Part shown: positions 11,042-22,643 of the stretch, in pieces
How positions within the stretch are numbered: the stretch's first letter is position 1
How the letters are laid out: each line of letters begins with the position of its first letter
NCBI GenBank assembly: GCA_014529385.2
Contig: CM043957.1
Location: 67,479,503-67,543,502, forward strand
Source of the DNA: Adiantum capillus-veneris
Lineage: Eukaryota > Streptophyta > Polypodiopsida > Polypodiales > Pteridaceae
DNA length: 64,000 bases
Direction: 5' to 3'
Notes under the pieces: model-generated
Told to the model about the DNA's origin: nothing
Database searches by the model: none
What the model saw: only the letters and a program-made list of their open reading frames with translations
Translations under genes and position numbers: made by a program

Positions 11042-12332
11042 TGTGTGTCATATAACTGCCCACTGCTCTTCAGTGCACATTGGCGTGAAACCTGTCTGAA
11101 CAACCTTGTGCTGCCATGTGTTTGGAGGAGGGGTCGGAATCCCTTCCCCTATAATAATAGTATAGATATAGATAGAGATAGGCTACATTGATTTTTCCAC
11201 CGTTGGTTCCACTCGGGTCCTTATGTCACATAGCTCTTGTAGATGTCTATGGGACTCCCATCGTCTGTGGGAGCATAGGGAGCAAAGTCCCCATCACCAA
11301 ACACATACACAAAAACACAACATAGCCCTTTAGTCAAGTCGCCACCATTTGCCGCAAGATGATTTTTTTTTTGCTACTTGTTGTCGCCTTATGGATGATT
11401 TGGAAGGCTAGATGCTTGCATGTTAGTGGTCGTCAACCTTCCACTTCCCACTTTACACCATGCACAACAAGCCAAGGACAATAGGGCTATAGGGTGGCAA
11501 GGCCCACCATAATGCACAAAGAATGGCTAGAGCTGCACAGAAGCAGGGGTGTGAGTAGGTAGGAGATGCCTCCCTTGCCACACAGTAATAGGCTGCCCAA
11601 GCCAAGGAGGGCACTCGCACTTGGTTGCCTAGTTTTCAGCCTCGCTTTGCACAGAAACCTCAAATCCTCTGTCAATTCTTGTTGAGGCTTCAACATTTGA
11701 ATTCACCTGACTAACAATGGCCTCCTTATATTGGAATTGCAACGGGGCTCATCAATGTTGCACTTATCCTCCATCATGAAAACATCATCAACATCAACTC
11801 TGATTCAGGCGGAGTGGCTTCTAAGCCATGTATTGATGCACTTGAGGTGAAAGGCATGCTTGCATTTGGGAAGAAGTTGGATGATATTGTGGATGTCAAA
11901 TGTCAAAGCAAGAGGAAAATAGCACACTCAAGTCCTTTCTTGAGCCCATGGAGGGATGAAAAAGATAAAGTGGGGAGGATCTCAATGATGGTGCGATTGA
12001 CACTGGACTTACATAAGTGGAACTCCATGTCGCTCAAATTCAATAGCCTAACTTCTGCCTTCTTGAGTTCATAGGAGTGTCTGAAATATGCATGGATGTT
12101 GCTCAATTTTGACGACGTATGCACCTCCTTCATTGAGGCTGGCAGCCAAGATATAAAATTTTCTTGTGTTCTTGAGCTGGAAGGATGGGAGGACATGTCC
12201 ACAATGGAGTTTTAGCAAAGTGCTTGGGCATTCTGGGACTTGTTACAAAATATTGGGGGTGTTTTGGGAATTTTTGAAATTTTGAGTACGTGTGGGCCAT
12301 GCGTGTGCATCCATGCTCAACCCATCAACGTT

Positions 12333-12474
<142 letters not shown>

Positions 12475-12678
12475 CAACCCGTCTGCACTCCTTTTGCCTG
12501 CATGCGCGTGCGTGTGTGTGTGAGACAGAGAGGGGCTTAGTGCTCAAAATAAACGCGGGTGCCGTCCTCTAGAGGTGCAACTATCTCTCTCTCGTATGTG
12601 AGGTGCAACTATCTCTTTCTCGTATGTGAGGCAATGAGGCTCGTACTGTGTAAGACGCCGGCGCCACCAGAGGAACAC

Positions 12679-12680
<2 letters not shown>

Positions 12681-12719
<39 letters not shown>
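12681..12719. repeat. (CT)n microsatellite, array unit 2
   Basis: About 19 CT units. It is the counterpart of the array at 10988-11037 in unit 1. Confidence 0.93.
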
Positions 12720-12723
<4 letters not shown>

Positions 12724-13889
12724 TGTGTGTCATGTAACCTGTCCACTGCTCTTCAGTGCACACTCGCGTGAAACCTTCCGGAACAACCTTGTGCTGCCAC
12801 GTGTTCGAGGGAGAGGTCGGAATCCCTTCCCCTATTATAATACTATAGATATAGATAGATATAGGCTACATTGATTTTTCCACCGTTGGTTCCACTTGGG
12901 TCTTTATGTCACATAGCTCTTGTAGATGTCTGTGGGACTCCTATCGTTTGTGGGAGCATAGGGAGCAAAGTCCCCATCACCAAACACATACACAAAAACA
13001 CATAATATCCATTTAGTCCAGTCGCTACCATTTGCCGCGAGATGATTTTTGCTACTTGTTGTCGCCTTGTGGATGATTTGGAAGGCTAGATGCTTGCATG
13101 TTAGTGGTCGTCAACCTTCCACTTCCCACTTTACACCATGCACAACAAGCCAAGGACAATAGGGCTATAGGGTGGCAAGGCCCACCATAATGCACAAAGA
13201 ATGGCTAGAGCTGCGCAGAAGTAGGGGTGTGAGTAGGTAGGAGATGCCTCCCTTGCCACACAGTAATAGGTTGCCCAAGCCAAGGAGGGCACTCGCACTT
13301 GGTTGCCTAGTTTTCAGCCTCGCTTTCACAGAAACGTCAAATCCTCTGTCAATTCTTGTCGAGGCTTCAACATTTGAATTCACATGACTAACAATGGCCT
13401 CCTTATATTGTAATTGCAACGGGGCTCATCAATGTTGCACTTACTCTCCATCATGAAAACATCATCAACATCAACTTCAACTCTGATTTAGGTGGAGTGG
13501 CTTCTAAGCCATGTATTGATGCACTTGAGGTGAAAGGCATGCTTGCATTTGAGAAGAAGTTGGACGATATTGTAGATGTCAAATGTCAAAGCAAGAGGAA
13601 AATAGCACACTGAAGTCCTTTCTTGAGCCCATGGAGGGATGAAAAAGATAAAGTGGGGAGGATCTCAATGATGGCGCGATCGACACTGGACTTACATAAG
13701 TGGAACTCCATGTTGCTCAAATTCAATAGCCTAGCTTCTGCCTTCTTGAGTTCATAGGAGTGAACTCTTGCCCCATCTCATCTGGCGCCACCCTCCTTCG
13801 CTCCTTCCCCAAATCTCTGAGGTCCCCTCTGTCACCCCGTCCATCCCACGTCACTATCTAACACGGGGTCCAGGGCGGTGGGATCACTG

Positions 13890-14035
13890 GTTTAGCGCTT
13901 GTTGTGGGAATCTCGAGGAGGATAGATAGTTGGGAAAAAGGTCAGTGGATTGATCCACGACCCCCCCCCCCCGGGAACTCAAACCCGCTACCTCATGGTT
14001 GGCAACCTGACGCCCTAATCACGCGCCCCCGTGGG
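13890..14035 (-). mobile_element. SINE-like element with tRNA-related head
   Basis: On the minus strand, 14035 to about 13973 reads as a tRNA-related head. It has an A-box-like 'CGTGATTAGGGCG', an anticodon-loop-like 'TTGCCAA' and a B-box-like 'GGTTTGAGTTCC'. A poly-G (poly-C on plus, 13960-13972) and a short body follow. The layout, tRNA head plus unrelated tail, is that of plant SINEs. The B box differs from the consensus GGTTCGANTCC, so a functional tRNA is unlikely. No TSD was identified. Confidence 0.45.
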
Positions 14036-14453
14036 ATTGTTTGTCCCCAAGGCGAAACCACTCCCTGATAAAGTGAACTCAAACAAGGGAGAAGGAAACA
14101 CGGACAAAAGAAAATAAACAAAGACAAATTGGATTCCGAGCTTCACAAGAAACAAGCATCACTTCAACATTGTGGATCCCACCGCTTGCACTTCATTCAA
14201 TATAGCGTGTCAAATGGTGCTGAGGCTGTCCGTCCCCCTTTGTTGGCTCTTCCATCCACCATACCCATTGAACTGGCATAGCGCCCCTCCCCCCGAGACT
14301 CCTTGTGTTCGATGCTCCCATTGCGAAGTCGCCCTTTCCCCCATGCTTGTCTTGTGGTAGGGTAGGACATGAGATCACGCAGGGCGAGCTGCTGTACGAA
14401 ATCATGCAAGAAGAGACGGCTGAGGCATAGCCCACAATGCAACATGGCAAAAC

Positions 14454-14484
<31 letters not shown>

Positions 14485-15337
14485 TATATATCGCCTATGG
14501 ACGTACAATAAGAGAGAGAGATGCCTCCATGCAGGCCGCCACCTAGCTTATTCTCCAATTCGGCCTCATCTCATTGCCATCTCATCGGATGCGCCTTGCT
14601 AGGTCTGTCCTTTGCATGAAGCACTGATGTGCTCGCCTTCTGCATGCTCTATTTCCTCTGCCGCTAAAATATAAATGGCTTTCTCTCTCCCAGTGCACGC
14701 TCTTCCTTCAACACCTAAGCATCTTCCTAGATTCTCACTAAAGTAATGAGTCGAAAATTGAACCAGCATATTTTGTAGCTTTTTTGCACATATCCTTTTT
14801 TGAGGATGCAATTGCTACGACAAATTTGAATCCTTGAAACATATCTTGGCCATGAAAAACATTGAGATAGCCGAGTAAACATATGGTTATCTAAGAACCA
14901 TAATATGCTACATAATTGCTAGGTAGGACAACCACAAAAGACTCTACTTTGTATCTCCACCTTAGAACACATGTGGGCAACATATAGCTTATTTCCTACC
15001 TTCAATGAATCTAATTGGACAATTTTTATAAGAAACTGCCAGATAAAGAGTGATTTAACTTGCCAAAATAGAGCACACCTAAAACTCTTTCGGTAAATAG
15101 GTCAAAATTTGAAGCATTTATTGGTAGTTGCACTAAAATTTGTTAGGTTTTGTTGAATTTGATCAATGCAAGTTCTAAATCTAGCTGGGATTTTGCTATT
15201 TTAGCCGGTTCAAAATACACTAAACTTCGAAGAAAACACTTTGCTTTATCAAGTCATACACACTTGTGCGTCGAAATGAGATAAATAATTTCCCAAAAAA
15301 AGGGGCAAACTTTTTGTTGTTTGTAGTAACTCGCATC

Positions 15338-15339
<2 letters not shown>

Positions 15340-15385
<46 letters not shown>

Positions 15386-15390
15386 CGCGT
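15340..15390. repeat. (TG)n(CG)n microsatellite
   Basis: About 18 TG units grade into about 6 CG units. This mirrors the (CG)n(CA)n junction at 6270. Confidence 0.93.
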
Positions 15391-15469
15391 CTTCAACTCA
15401 AGCTCTGTCCGCAATGGATATTATAGGTCTCTTGGTTGGGATTGTTTCACAACGTTCAAACAACCACCA

Positions 15470-15527
<58 letters not shown>
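15470..15527. repeat. Poly-C then (CT)n
   Basis: About 28 C residues are followed by about 14 CT units. Confidence 0.93.
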
Positions 15528-15530
<3 letters not shown>

Positions 15531-15702
15531 CGACGATAACCTGGGAAAAGGCCAGGGAAACGAAAGTGAGTAAAAAGTGCCATGCCCAACCAATGGGAGT
15601 CTCCCAACAACGGTAGAAATATCTCGTTCATTGCTAAGGACAAACAAATGAGTAGTTGGGTAGAACCAACACTTTTTGTTAACCACGTAGTTCTCCAGAA
15701 CC

Positions 15703-15853
15703 AATGCTCATCCTTGTCTACAATTGCACACAAGGTTGCATTATGACCGAAACACTTGCCATCAATAGTTATGTTTATGTTCTTCAAGGTGATTCAACGA
15801 AGGGTTCCAGTCATAAAGCAATCTTATGTGCAATTGTAGACAAGGATGAGCAT
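15703..15853. repeat. Inverted duplication (hairpin), arms about 50 bp
   Basis: The left arm (15703-15752) and right arm (15806-15853) are near reverse complements. Both carry 'tccttgtctacaattgcaca' or its complement and, further in, 'gcattatgacc' paired with a diverged 'ggttccagtcataaagc'. The loop is about 53 bases. As a result the same peptide, LCAIVDKDEH, can be read on both strands. It is an inverted duplication that transcribed RNA could fold into a long hairpin. No transposon ends are visible. Confidence 0.7.
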
Positions 15854-16166
15854 GAAGAGGCTACAAGGAGAACAAATGAGTCGTCTGCCACAATTGCAAA
15901 CCATAGTGTTGGTGGAACCATATGAAAGCCATTGCACTTCAAAGAGCAACCGAGTCCCAAAATGGTTGACAATTATGCACCACCTTTTTTGCATGATTTG
16001 CAAGAAAACCTCACATTAGGAAAACATTAAGAAAAATATGAACCCTCTAGGGGCCCTTTGGGACACACTCTATATCCTTAAAAAAGTAGAGGGACAAGGT
16101 AGCCTTACATCTCTTAATGGTTTTACCTAGTAAGAAGGTAAGGGGGGTGGCTAGGCCTCGTCACTA
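15854..16166. other. Gene-free spacer
   Basis: Nothing recognisable lies between the hairpin and the foldback element. Confidence 0.5.
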
Positions 16167-16639
16167 TATGGCACGACTCTTGGTTAAAGGGGATCTAGGG
16201 CCCAAATTTGGGGATGCGGGCGGCTTTAATCTCAACCATCGGATCACGTAGTGAACTAGGGGTGGGTGAACTGGGAGTGAACTAACGGTGAACTAGGGGC
16301 GGTTAAGCTAGGGGTGGATGAACTGGTAGTGAACTAAGGCTGAACTAGGGGCGCCTAAACTAGGGTATGATTATGTGCCATGCCAACATGGACAACCACG
16401 CGTACTAGCGTGGTGGTAGGGCATTCGTGTGGCAACCGAGGCGTCCCAGGTTCGACCCACACCTCGCGAGGCGGATGAACTAGGGGGGTGAACTCGGGGC
16501 GCCATTTTTACCCCGAGTTCACCCCTAGTTCACCCCGAGTTCACCCCCAGTTCACTGCATGATCGGACGGTCGAGATTAAAGCCTCCTCGTGCCCCCAAA
16601 TTTGGGCCTTAGATCCCCCCTGGCCACAGCCGTGCCATA
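16167..16639. mobile_element. Foldback/MITE-like element enclosing a tRNA-like core
   Basis: The ends are inverted: TATGGCACG at 16167 and CGTGCCATA ending at 16639. Inner stretches pair over about 100 bases, including 'cccaaatttgggg' with 'cccccaaatttggg' and 'ggctttaatctcaacc' with its diverged complement. The inner arms consist of degenerate repeats of 'gtgaactaggggtg'. Between them lies a tRNA-like segment at 16400-16470. No coding sequence is present. It is most likely a non-autonomous DNA element that captured, or formed around, a SINE or tRNA-like sequence. Confidence 0.65.
16400..16470 (+). other. tRNA-like / SINE-head sequence
   Basis: An A-box-like 'TAGCGTGGTGGTAGGG' lies at 16406-16421 and an exact-looking B box 'GGTTCGACCC' at 16449-16458, at tRNA-like spacing. 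The acceptor stem does not close convincingly, so I call it a tRNA pseudogene or SINE head rather than a functional tRNA. Confidence 0.5.
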
Positions 16640-18706
16640 AAGGGGGGGGGCACTTTGACCTCTTTTCCCCCACTTTTTGGCCCACATTTAAAAATTTTCA
16701 AAAAATTTAAAATTTTAAGTTTTCCCTCCTTAAAAGGTCCCCAAACTTATTTCATGGTCAAAAAAATATTTTTGACCTCCAAAAGTAAAAAACATGCACC
16801 AAAAAATTCAAAAAATTAGATTTTTTTCAAGAAAAGTTCAAAACATCATTTTCCACTCTCCAAAGCCTTTCCAAACTTATTCTATAGCTAAAGAGTGATT
16901 TTCTCTCTCTACAAACTCTTTTCTAAACTCTCCATTACTGCAACAACCACATGCACCCCCTATAGTCCAGCATTATCTCTCTACTAGCTTTCTCCCACCT
17001 CCATTGTAGCACCAAGCAAGCTCCTCCCCCACCATCTCTTCCCCTCGCCCACCACATAGTTTCACACCAAGCTAGCTCCTCTTCCTTCTCTCACCTCCAT
17101 TACACCATGAAACAAGATTCTACTCCTTCTACTTTCATTTCACTCACACTACACAGAAACCTCTACTCCCGAAGATAGCAAAAGTATGAGCTCACATGAC
17201 TTGCATACCATAACAATAGGAGGTGTGAATAGTGTGTGGGCATTGCAAGGGTTCATCTCCAACATAAAGATAGAATGGTAAGAAAACTACCCTTGTAGCT
17301 TACATTCAGAGCTTAACATCATCTCCATCTTTAAGTTTATCATGCTGGAGAGAATAAACCTCTTTATGGCTTTCAATGTTTAGCCTTCACATCTCATAAC
17401 ACTGGGTGGTGCTATTTTGTTGATGGCTTTGGTGCACCATCGATAGTTGTGTAGCATGTGATTGAGTTTCACAATGCAAGTAAGTTGTGGTATTTATGGA
17501 GAGTCATCAAAGATTTTTCTTATAATTTATTCTTTGTATATTTGTCATTAGATTAATAGAATGATATCGTTTTGTACTTTATAACTTTGTACTCACATAA
17601 TCTTACAGAGTCAACTTCTTTTCAAAGGACATGAGCAAGCAACCATTAAGAGAGATGGAAATCACTCTATTTTTGTTCCGTGAGGAATCTTTCACTACGA
17701 TGCTAAAGGATTTTGATAAGAATAGTAGAATTTTTGTAGAATCTTGAATCAATAGGTACTCTCTAGGAGCTCTTAGAAAAGCCATCCATATAATACTACC
17801 TATCTTTTTCCTAGTATCATAGACACGCAAATACTCAAGTGTATATGAATCTCTAGATGAGGAAGACAAATACTTGTAAGAGAAGCCTAACAACAACAAC
17901 GTTGTCTCCGTTTGTAATTATTTTCATGAAGCTGGATTCCTTTATAAATGCAATATAAATATGTTTTTTTGTTAAATGGTGTCACATTGAGTGAGAGTAT
18001 TTAATTTAGATTACTATAGTTTCATACAGATTTGAGAAATATTGTTGACCTTTATGGATATCTTGATTTGCCTGTAAGATGTTTCAAGTCTCAAGTCTTA
18101 ATCTCCACCATAAAGAAATTCAAGCAATATTTTGATTTTAGTTTAATCATTAATGGTTATTCTTATTAAAGTGGATCATAACCAAGATGTCCTCATTTGG
18201 GGATGTTGAATATATATCATTAGCAACGTTTCAAAAGTTGAGAAAGCTAAATTCTTGCTTTCCAACATGTTATTGTTTCCATACTATGCCTATGCCAAGC
18301 TTGACTTAGAGAAATGGAAACTTGAGATGGAGGTGTCGATGCATAGGGGTGACTTATTATTGATTCGTGTTTCATCATACATATATTGTAAAGCCTTTGA
18401 GTTTCCACCTTTTTGAGTAGAGTTGACAAGTTTTTGGTATCAAATCTTCTTAAATATCCCTATTCATGAGCTATTGGTAGCTATTTCTTTGGTATTGCTA
18501 AAGATGATACCAATAGCTATTACCTTGTGAACTTAACTGTTAAATTGCGGATTTGATTTTTACTATGTAGCTCATTTGGATAGAGAAAGTGTAAACATAA
18601 ATTATAGATACATGCACTGTTAACATAGAAGATATGTACCACTCGAGCCTATGTAAACTGTTAATCAAGAAACTTTTGGTTGGATACTATAACAATAGGG
18701 GTCACA
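16640..18706. other. AT-rich gene-free region left of the retrotransposon nest
   Basis: No gene is recognised. A 98-codon minus-strand ORF at 17603-17899 has no identifiable domain. The unoccupied target of element A is the join of 18706 to 50631. Confidence 0.45.
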
Positions 18707-18711
18707 TGTGG

Positions 18712-18861
18712 TGTAACATTTAATGGCCTAGTAACTTGTGTGTAGCAGAAAATAGCATGAACATAGTGAGAATTTCATTAGAATAGATTCCTAATGAGAA
18801 TAACAAGAGTGCTTGGGTGGAGAGAGCAACAAAAAGTATAACCTAGTTAGATAGCACGAAT
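18712..18861 (-). repeat. Element A left LTR, piece 1
   Basis: Begins TGTAACATTTAATGGCC and matches 38351-38501. It is cut by element C. Confidence 0.9.
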
Positions 18862-19180
18862 TGTTAGGAATTGGATCATGCTAGCTATGGTGGATGAAAG
18901 AGAAACACGGTGCAAGTGTGTGAGTGTGTGTAAGCAAGGTTATCACTCAAGTGAATTAGGTTCCAAGATAGAATTAGCTTGGACTCATAACACAATCTTG
19001 AGTATTGACTTAGCTTAGCACAAGCTCACCATAGACAAGCATGTAGTGCAAAATGAAGTTGTTGTTTATTGATTCAAGAAATGAGCTTTAAGTAGCTCTA
19101 CAGCCTTGCTCCACAGTATGTGGGATAAATCCACTCTCTTCTCCTTGACTCACACCTTAGGACAAAGCTCACACTTTACA
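18862..19180 (-). repeat. Element C LTR (left)
   Basis: 319 bp, TG...CA ends. It differs from the right copy by only a handful of substitutions and an indel. Confidence 0.9.
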
Positions 19181-19224
19181 ATCCTCCCCTTGAGGTTTGG
19201 ACTGAGACAAGATACTGAAGATGC

Positions 19225-19390
19225 ATGATCCACACAGGCTAACAAAACCCACATAGGATGGTGATATCCACACAGGAAAATAAAGTCCACCAAGGATGGT
19301 GATGCCCACACAGGATGATAAGATCCACACAGGAAAAATCCACAAAGGATGGTGATGTCCACACAGGATGATAAGCTGGTATCCACATAG
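19225..19390. repeat. Degenerate minisatellite inside element C
   Basis: About six diverged copies of a 25-30 base unit built on 'atccacacaggatgataag' and 'ggatggtgatgtccacac'. Unit lengths vary. Confidence 0.75.
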
Positions 19391-21200
19391 GAAAAAATCC
19401 TCCCCTACAAGTAGAGAGTCCGCATCTTCAAAATGGGTCTTCATAAAAGACAACGCTGCTCTCGTCTTCGTCCTTTTTGTATTCTACTATGTGAGCTGAT
19501 CCTTTGTCAGGTCTCTTGCCTTCGTTGCTTCTACTGTTTCTTTTAATTGCTTCATGGTCTGACTTCGTATCCTCCCCTTGAACGAGTTCTTCTGTCCCCT
19601 TTTTTGTGGTACAATCAGGCTTTATTCCATGCATCATAATGACATGCAACAATATGATAAAATATCCTATGAAAAGGTTTATGCAAAAATTTATGCTCTC
19701 TTCCATCTTGGTCATACTCCGAGAGCGCAAGCATGCGGAATTTCTCATACAATTTCTCACAGAATCTTCACACATGGAGAGATTTTAGCAATTTGGAGAC
19801 TCTCCAATGCCAATGTCTATCCCATTACAAAAGCACATAATGTTATCCATGTAGACAAATACAATTACATACATTGCAAGAAATTGTTGTGCTTGGCTGC
19901 AAGATTCCAGTTTTAATGTCTTCTTAATAAAATGTGAAGTGCCTCTTCACTCGAGGTGAAGTCGCCCTTCACAGCCTTGAGTTATTCTTTGGTGATTGGA
20001 ATCTACCTTTGAAGTTGGCTTTGGATACCTTTGGAGCTCCCCTTTTAGAAGCTTTGTATGCTCGAAGGAGCCACCTTTGAATGCCGATGTAGAAGATTTG
20101 CAAAACTTTGCTGCAGCTTTGGTGGGAGCAATGCCTTGAGATTTGGAAGCTTTCGATCTCTTGGGATTTCTACTCCGTGGGAGCAGGAAACTTGAGGCCC
20201 GTGGGAACTCTTGGGGCAGCGTCATGGGAAGGGGGGAGCTCTTGAGGCCCGGATGCAGTAAGGCAGGATTGCCCGCTTAGAGAATATGGGGCTATGGAGG
20301 GATTGGCATAAGGCGACAACACACCAGGCAGTCGCGGGAAGGGGGTCCCCGTATGGGAGGACCCGAAATTTCTTTTAAAGGCAGTTGAGCTCGCAGGTAA
20401 CTGGGCGTGGCCGGATGGCGATGGTATGCGACTGCGGCCGATCAGGCAGGCAAGGGGAGGGGGGGGGGGGGGGGGGGGGGCGTCAGTCGAACGACGGTTT
20501 TATTGCCCTGAGACGGTCGGCCGGTGGCTGCGGTCGTTCGGACCTGAAAAATGGATTCAAAAGAGCCTAGCGCCTGGCTGGAGTCCGCCGTGGGCGCCCA
20601 ATTTGGGGTGGCCCTTTGCCTTTAAAATGTCAATGGCCCCTAAGAGCAAGGTGTTCCCACCACGTGCAAAGCTATTTGAGGCTTGTTTTTCCACAAAGGG
20701 TGGTGAGCATTGAATGCTCTTTTAGGCACACACACATACACACAGCCTCTGTGGCTTTGTTCTGCAGAAAATTCCAAAGATTGAGGGTGTGTATGAGACC
20801 AAAATCAAGCAAGCTTTAGAATAGGCAAATTAAATGCGATTTTAGCATGGGTGGGCTTGACGGAAAGCATTTGAATGGGGCTACGCACACATACCAATAG
20901 TGAATGCCAATTTTGCCAAAATGAGAAGCAGATTTTGAATGCAAAATGCAAGTTTCTAATGCAAAATTAATGAAATCTTATGCTAATTAATCTTCCAATT
21001 AGCTAGCGAGTAGTGGCTCAAGAGTCTTTAGCTCAAGAACATGCTCATGGTAGCCAATGGAATACTAATTATGTATGCATTATGCAATAAAAGAGCAAGC
21101 CTAATGGATCTATCTAATGATGATCAATGAATGCTAATTGTACAAACACACAAATGCATAACAACAATCCTAGCTAGCACACCATTGCTTTGATACCAAA

Positions 21201-21520
21201 TGTTCGGAATTGGATCGTGCTAGCTATGGTGGATGAAAGAGAAACATGGTGCAAGTGTGTGAGTGTGTGTAAGCAAGGTTATCACTCAAGTGAATTAGGT
21301 TCCAAGATAGAATTAGCTTGGACTCATAAACATAATCTTGAGTATTGACTTAGCTTAGCACAAGCTCACCATAGACAAGCATGTAGTGCAAAACGAAGTT
21401 GTTGTTTATTGATTCAAGAAATGAGCTTTAAGTAGCTCTACAGCCTTGCTCCACAGTATGTGGGATAAATCCACTCTCCTCTCCTTGACTCACACCTTAG
21501 GACAAAGCTCACACTTTACA
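21201..21520 (-). repeat. Element C LTR (right)
   Basis: 320 bp. On the minus strand it is the 5' LTR, next to the Met-type primer-binding site. Confidence 0.9.
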
Positions 21521-21754
21521 CGAACAATACTTCAAAAGAGAGAGAAATTAAGCTATTGACAATATAGTTGAGGACCAGATTTACATGGAGCCGCCCCCCC
21601 CTCCAAAAGGCTTTGTATTATGGTTTCTCCCATCAAGAGAGACATTTTACAATACAATTCTTTGTGTTCCTTCAATACTACCTAGTGCAATGAAGATGGA
21701 AACTTCAAGCACTAAGCAAAACACTTATAAAACACAAGATCAATTCCCTCACGG
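21521..21754 (-). repeat. Element A left LTR, piece 2
   Basis: Matches 38499-38735 of the right LTR (shared 'gaacaatacttcaaaag' and 'aagcaaaacacttataaaac'). It is cut by element B after CACGG. Confidence 0.9.
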
Positions 21755-22571
21755 TGTCGAGAAATTTGCGGTCTTGCCAGGAAAGCACCGGGCTTATGGC
21801 TGTGAGAGTTTGTGAGAGAAATCAACAAAAACTATATGAAGGAGTTAAACCATAGATGCCATGAAGAATAGGGTTTGGAAAGAAGTGCAATCAAAGAAGA
21901 CTCACTCTTTCTCTCTTGGACTCACACACACAAAGAAAGAACGCAAAAGAGAATGTCAAAACAATACGAAGATGAAAACATCAAGGCTGTGGTCATATCG
22001 TATCATGGGTAATATGAAAGGGTTAATGGATGGGTTAATGGCATTCAATCTTGGCTGACCAAATAGGCTACGAATTGTTCTTTGGAATTGTAGTTTTGTG
22101 CTTACCATAATATATATATTTTGTCTAGTGATTGGGATTAATTGTGTGTACAAATCCTCTTGGTTCATAGCAAGATAACTACGCTTACATCAAAAGAAAA
22201 ATTATAGTCTATGAGAGGTAGTATGATGGGATCCGGTGATAGAAGTATTTCATTGAGCCTTTCAGGACCGAAGAGAAACACTATACGTTGTTGAAAGTGT
22301 ATTTTACGGCTAATCCATATGTTAATTCTAATAGATCGTACAGAGTGAAAGCGATAGAAATGATCATCATGTGGGTTATTAATCTAGGATAGTATGTGAG
22401 AAATGTAGATATGAGAGAAGTGAAGAGATGAGAAGTTTCCCTCCCAAGCCCTATTCTTGCCCGTAGGCAATAAGGATACTGCGGGGAGAGATGTACCTGT
22501 AGCAAGAGAACCTAGAGAGGATGAATTACTAAGAATGAGAGAGATAGGTTTAGTTAAGGAGATGAAATTAG

Positions 22572-22643
<72 letters not shown>

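Larger units (their letters stand above)
14036..15702. other. Gene-free region with microsatellites
   Basis: No gene is recognised. GA repeats lie at 14454-14484, (TG)n(CG)n at 15340-15390 and poly-C plus (CT)n at 15470-15527. Other ORFs are repeat-derived. Confidence 0.5.
18862..21520 (-). mobile_element. Element C: small non-autonomous LTR retrotransposon
   Basis: Two near-identical LTRs lie at 18862-19180 (319 bp) and 21201-21520 (320 bp), starting TGTT(A/C)GGAATTGGATC and ending CACACTTTACA. The primer-binding site (complement of 'TTTGGTATCAAAGC') precedes 21201. A purine tract (complement of 'atcctccccttgagg') follows 19180. The target duplication is CGAAT at 18857-18861 and CGAAC at 21521-21525, one mismatch. 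The 2.0-kb interior has no protease, reverse transcriptase or integrase. It has a degenerate minisatellite (19225-19390), a 115-codon minus-strand ORF (19428-19775) without a recognisable domain, and a 22-G run at 20459-20480. It fits a LARD/TRIM-like passenger that needs enzymes from another element. Confidence 0.88.

Noticed and set aside
16400-16470. Functional tRNA gene
   Set aside because: A and B boxes fit but stems do not close well, and it lies inside a foldback repeat.
16167-16639. Helitron
   Set aside because: Has long terminal inverted repeats and lacks the TC start and CTRR end with hairpin.
17603-17899. 98-codon minus-strand ORF with an F-box/kelch-like feel
   Set aside because: No clear motif, and no partner exon found nearby.
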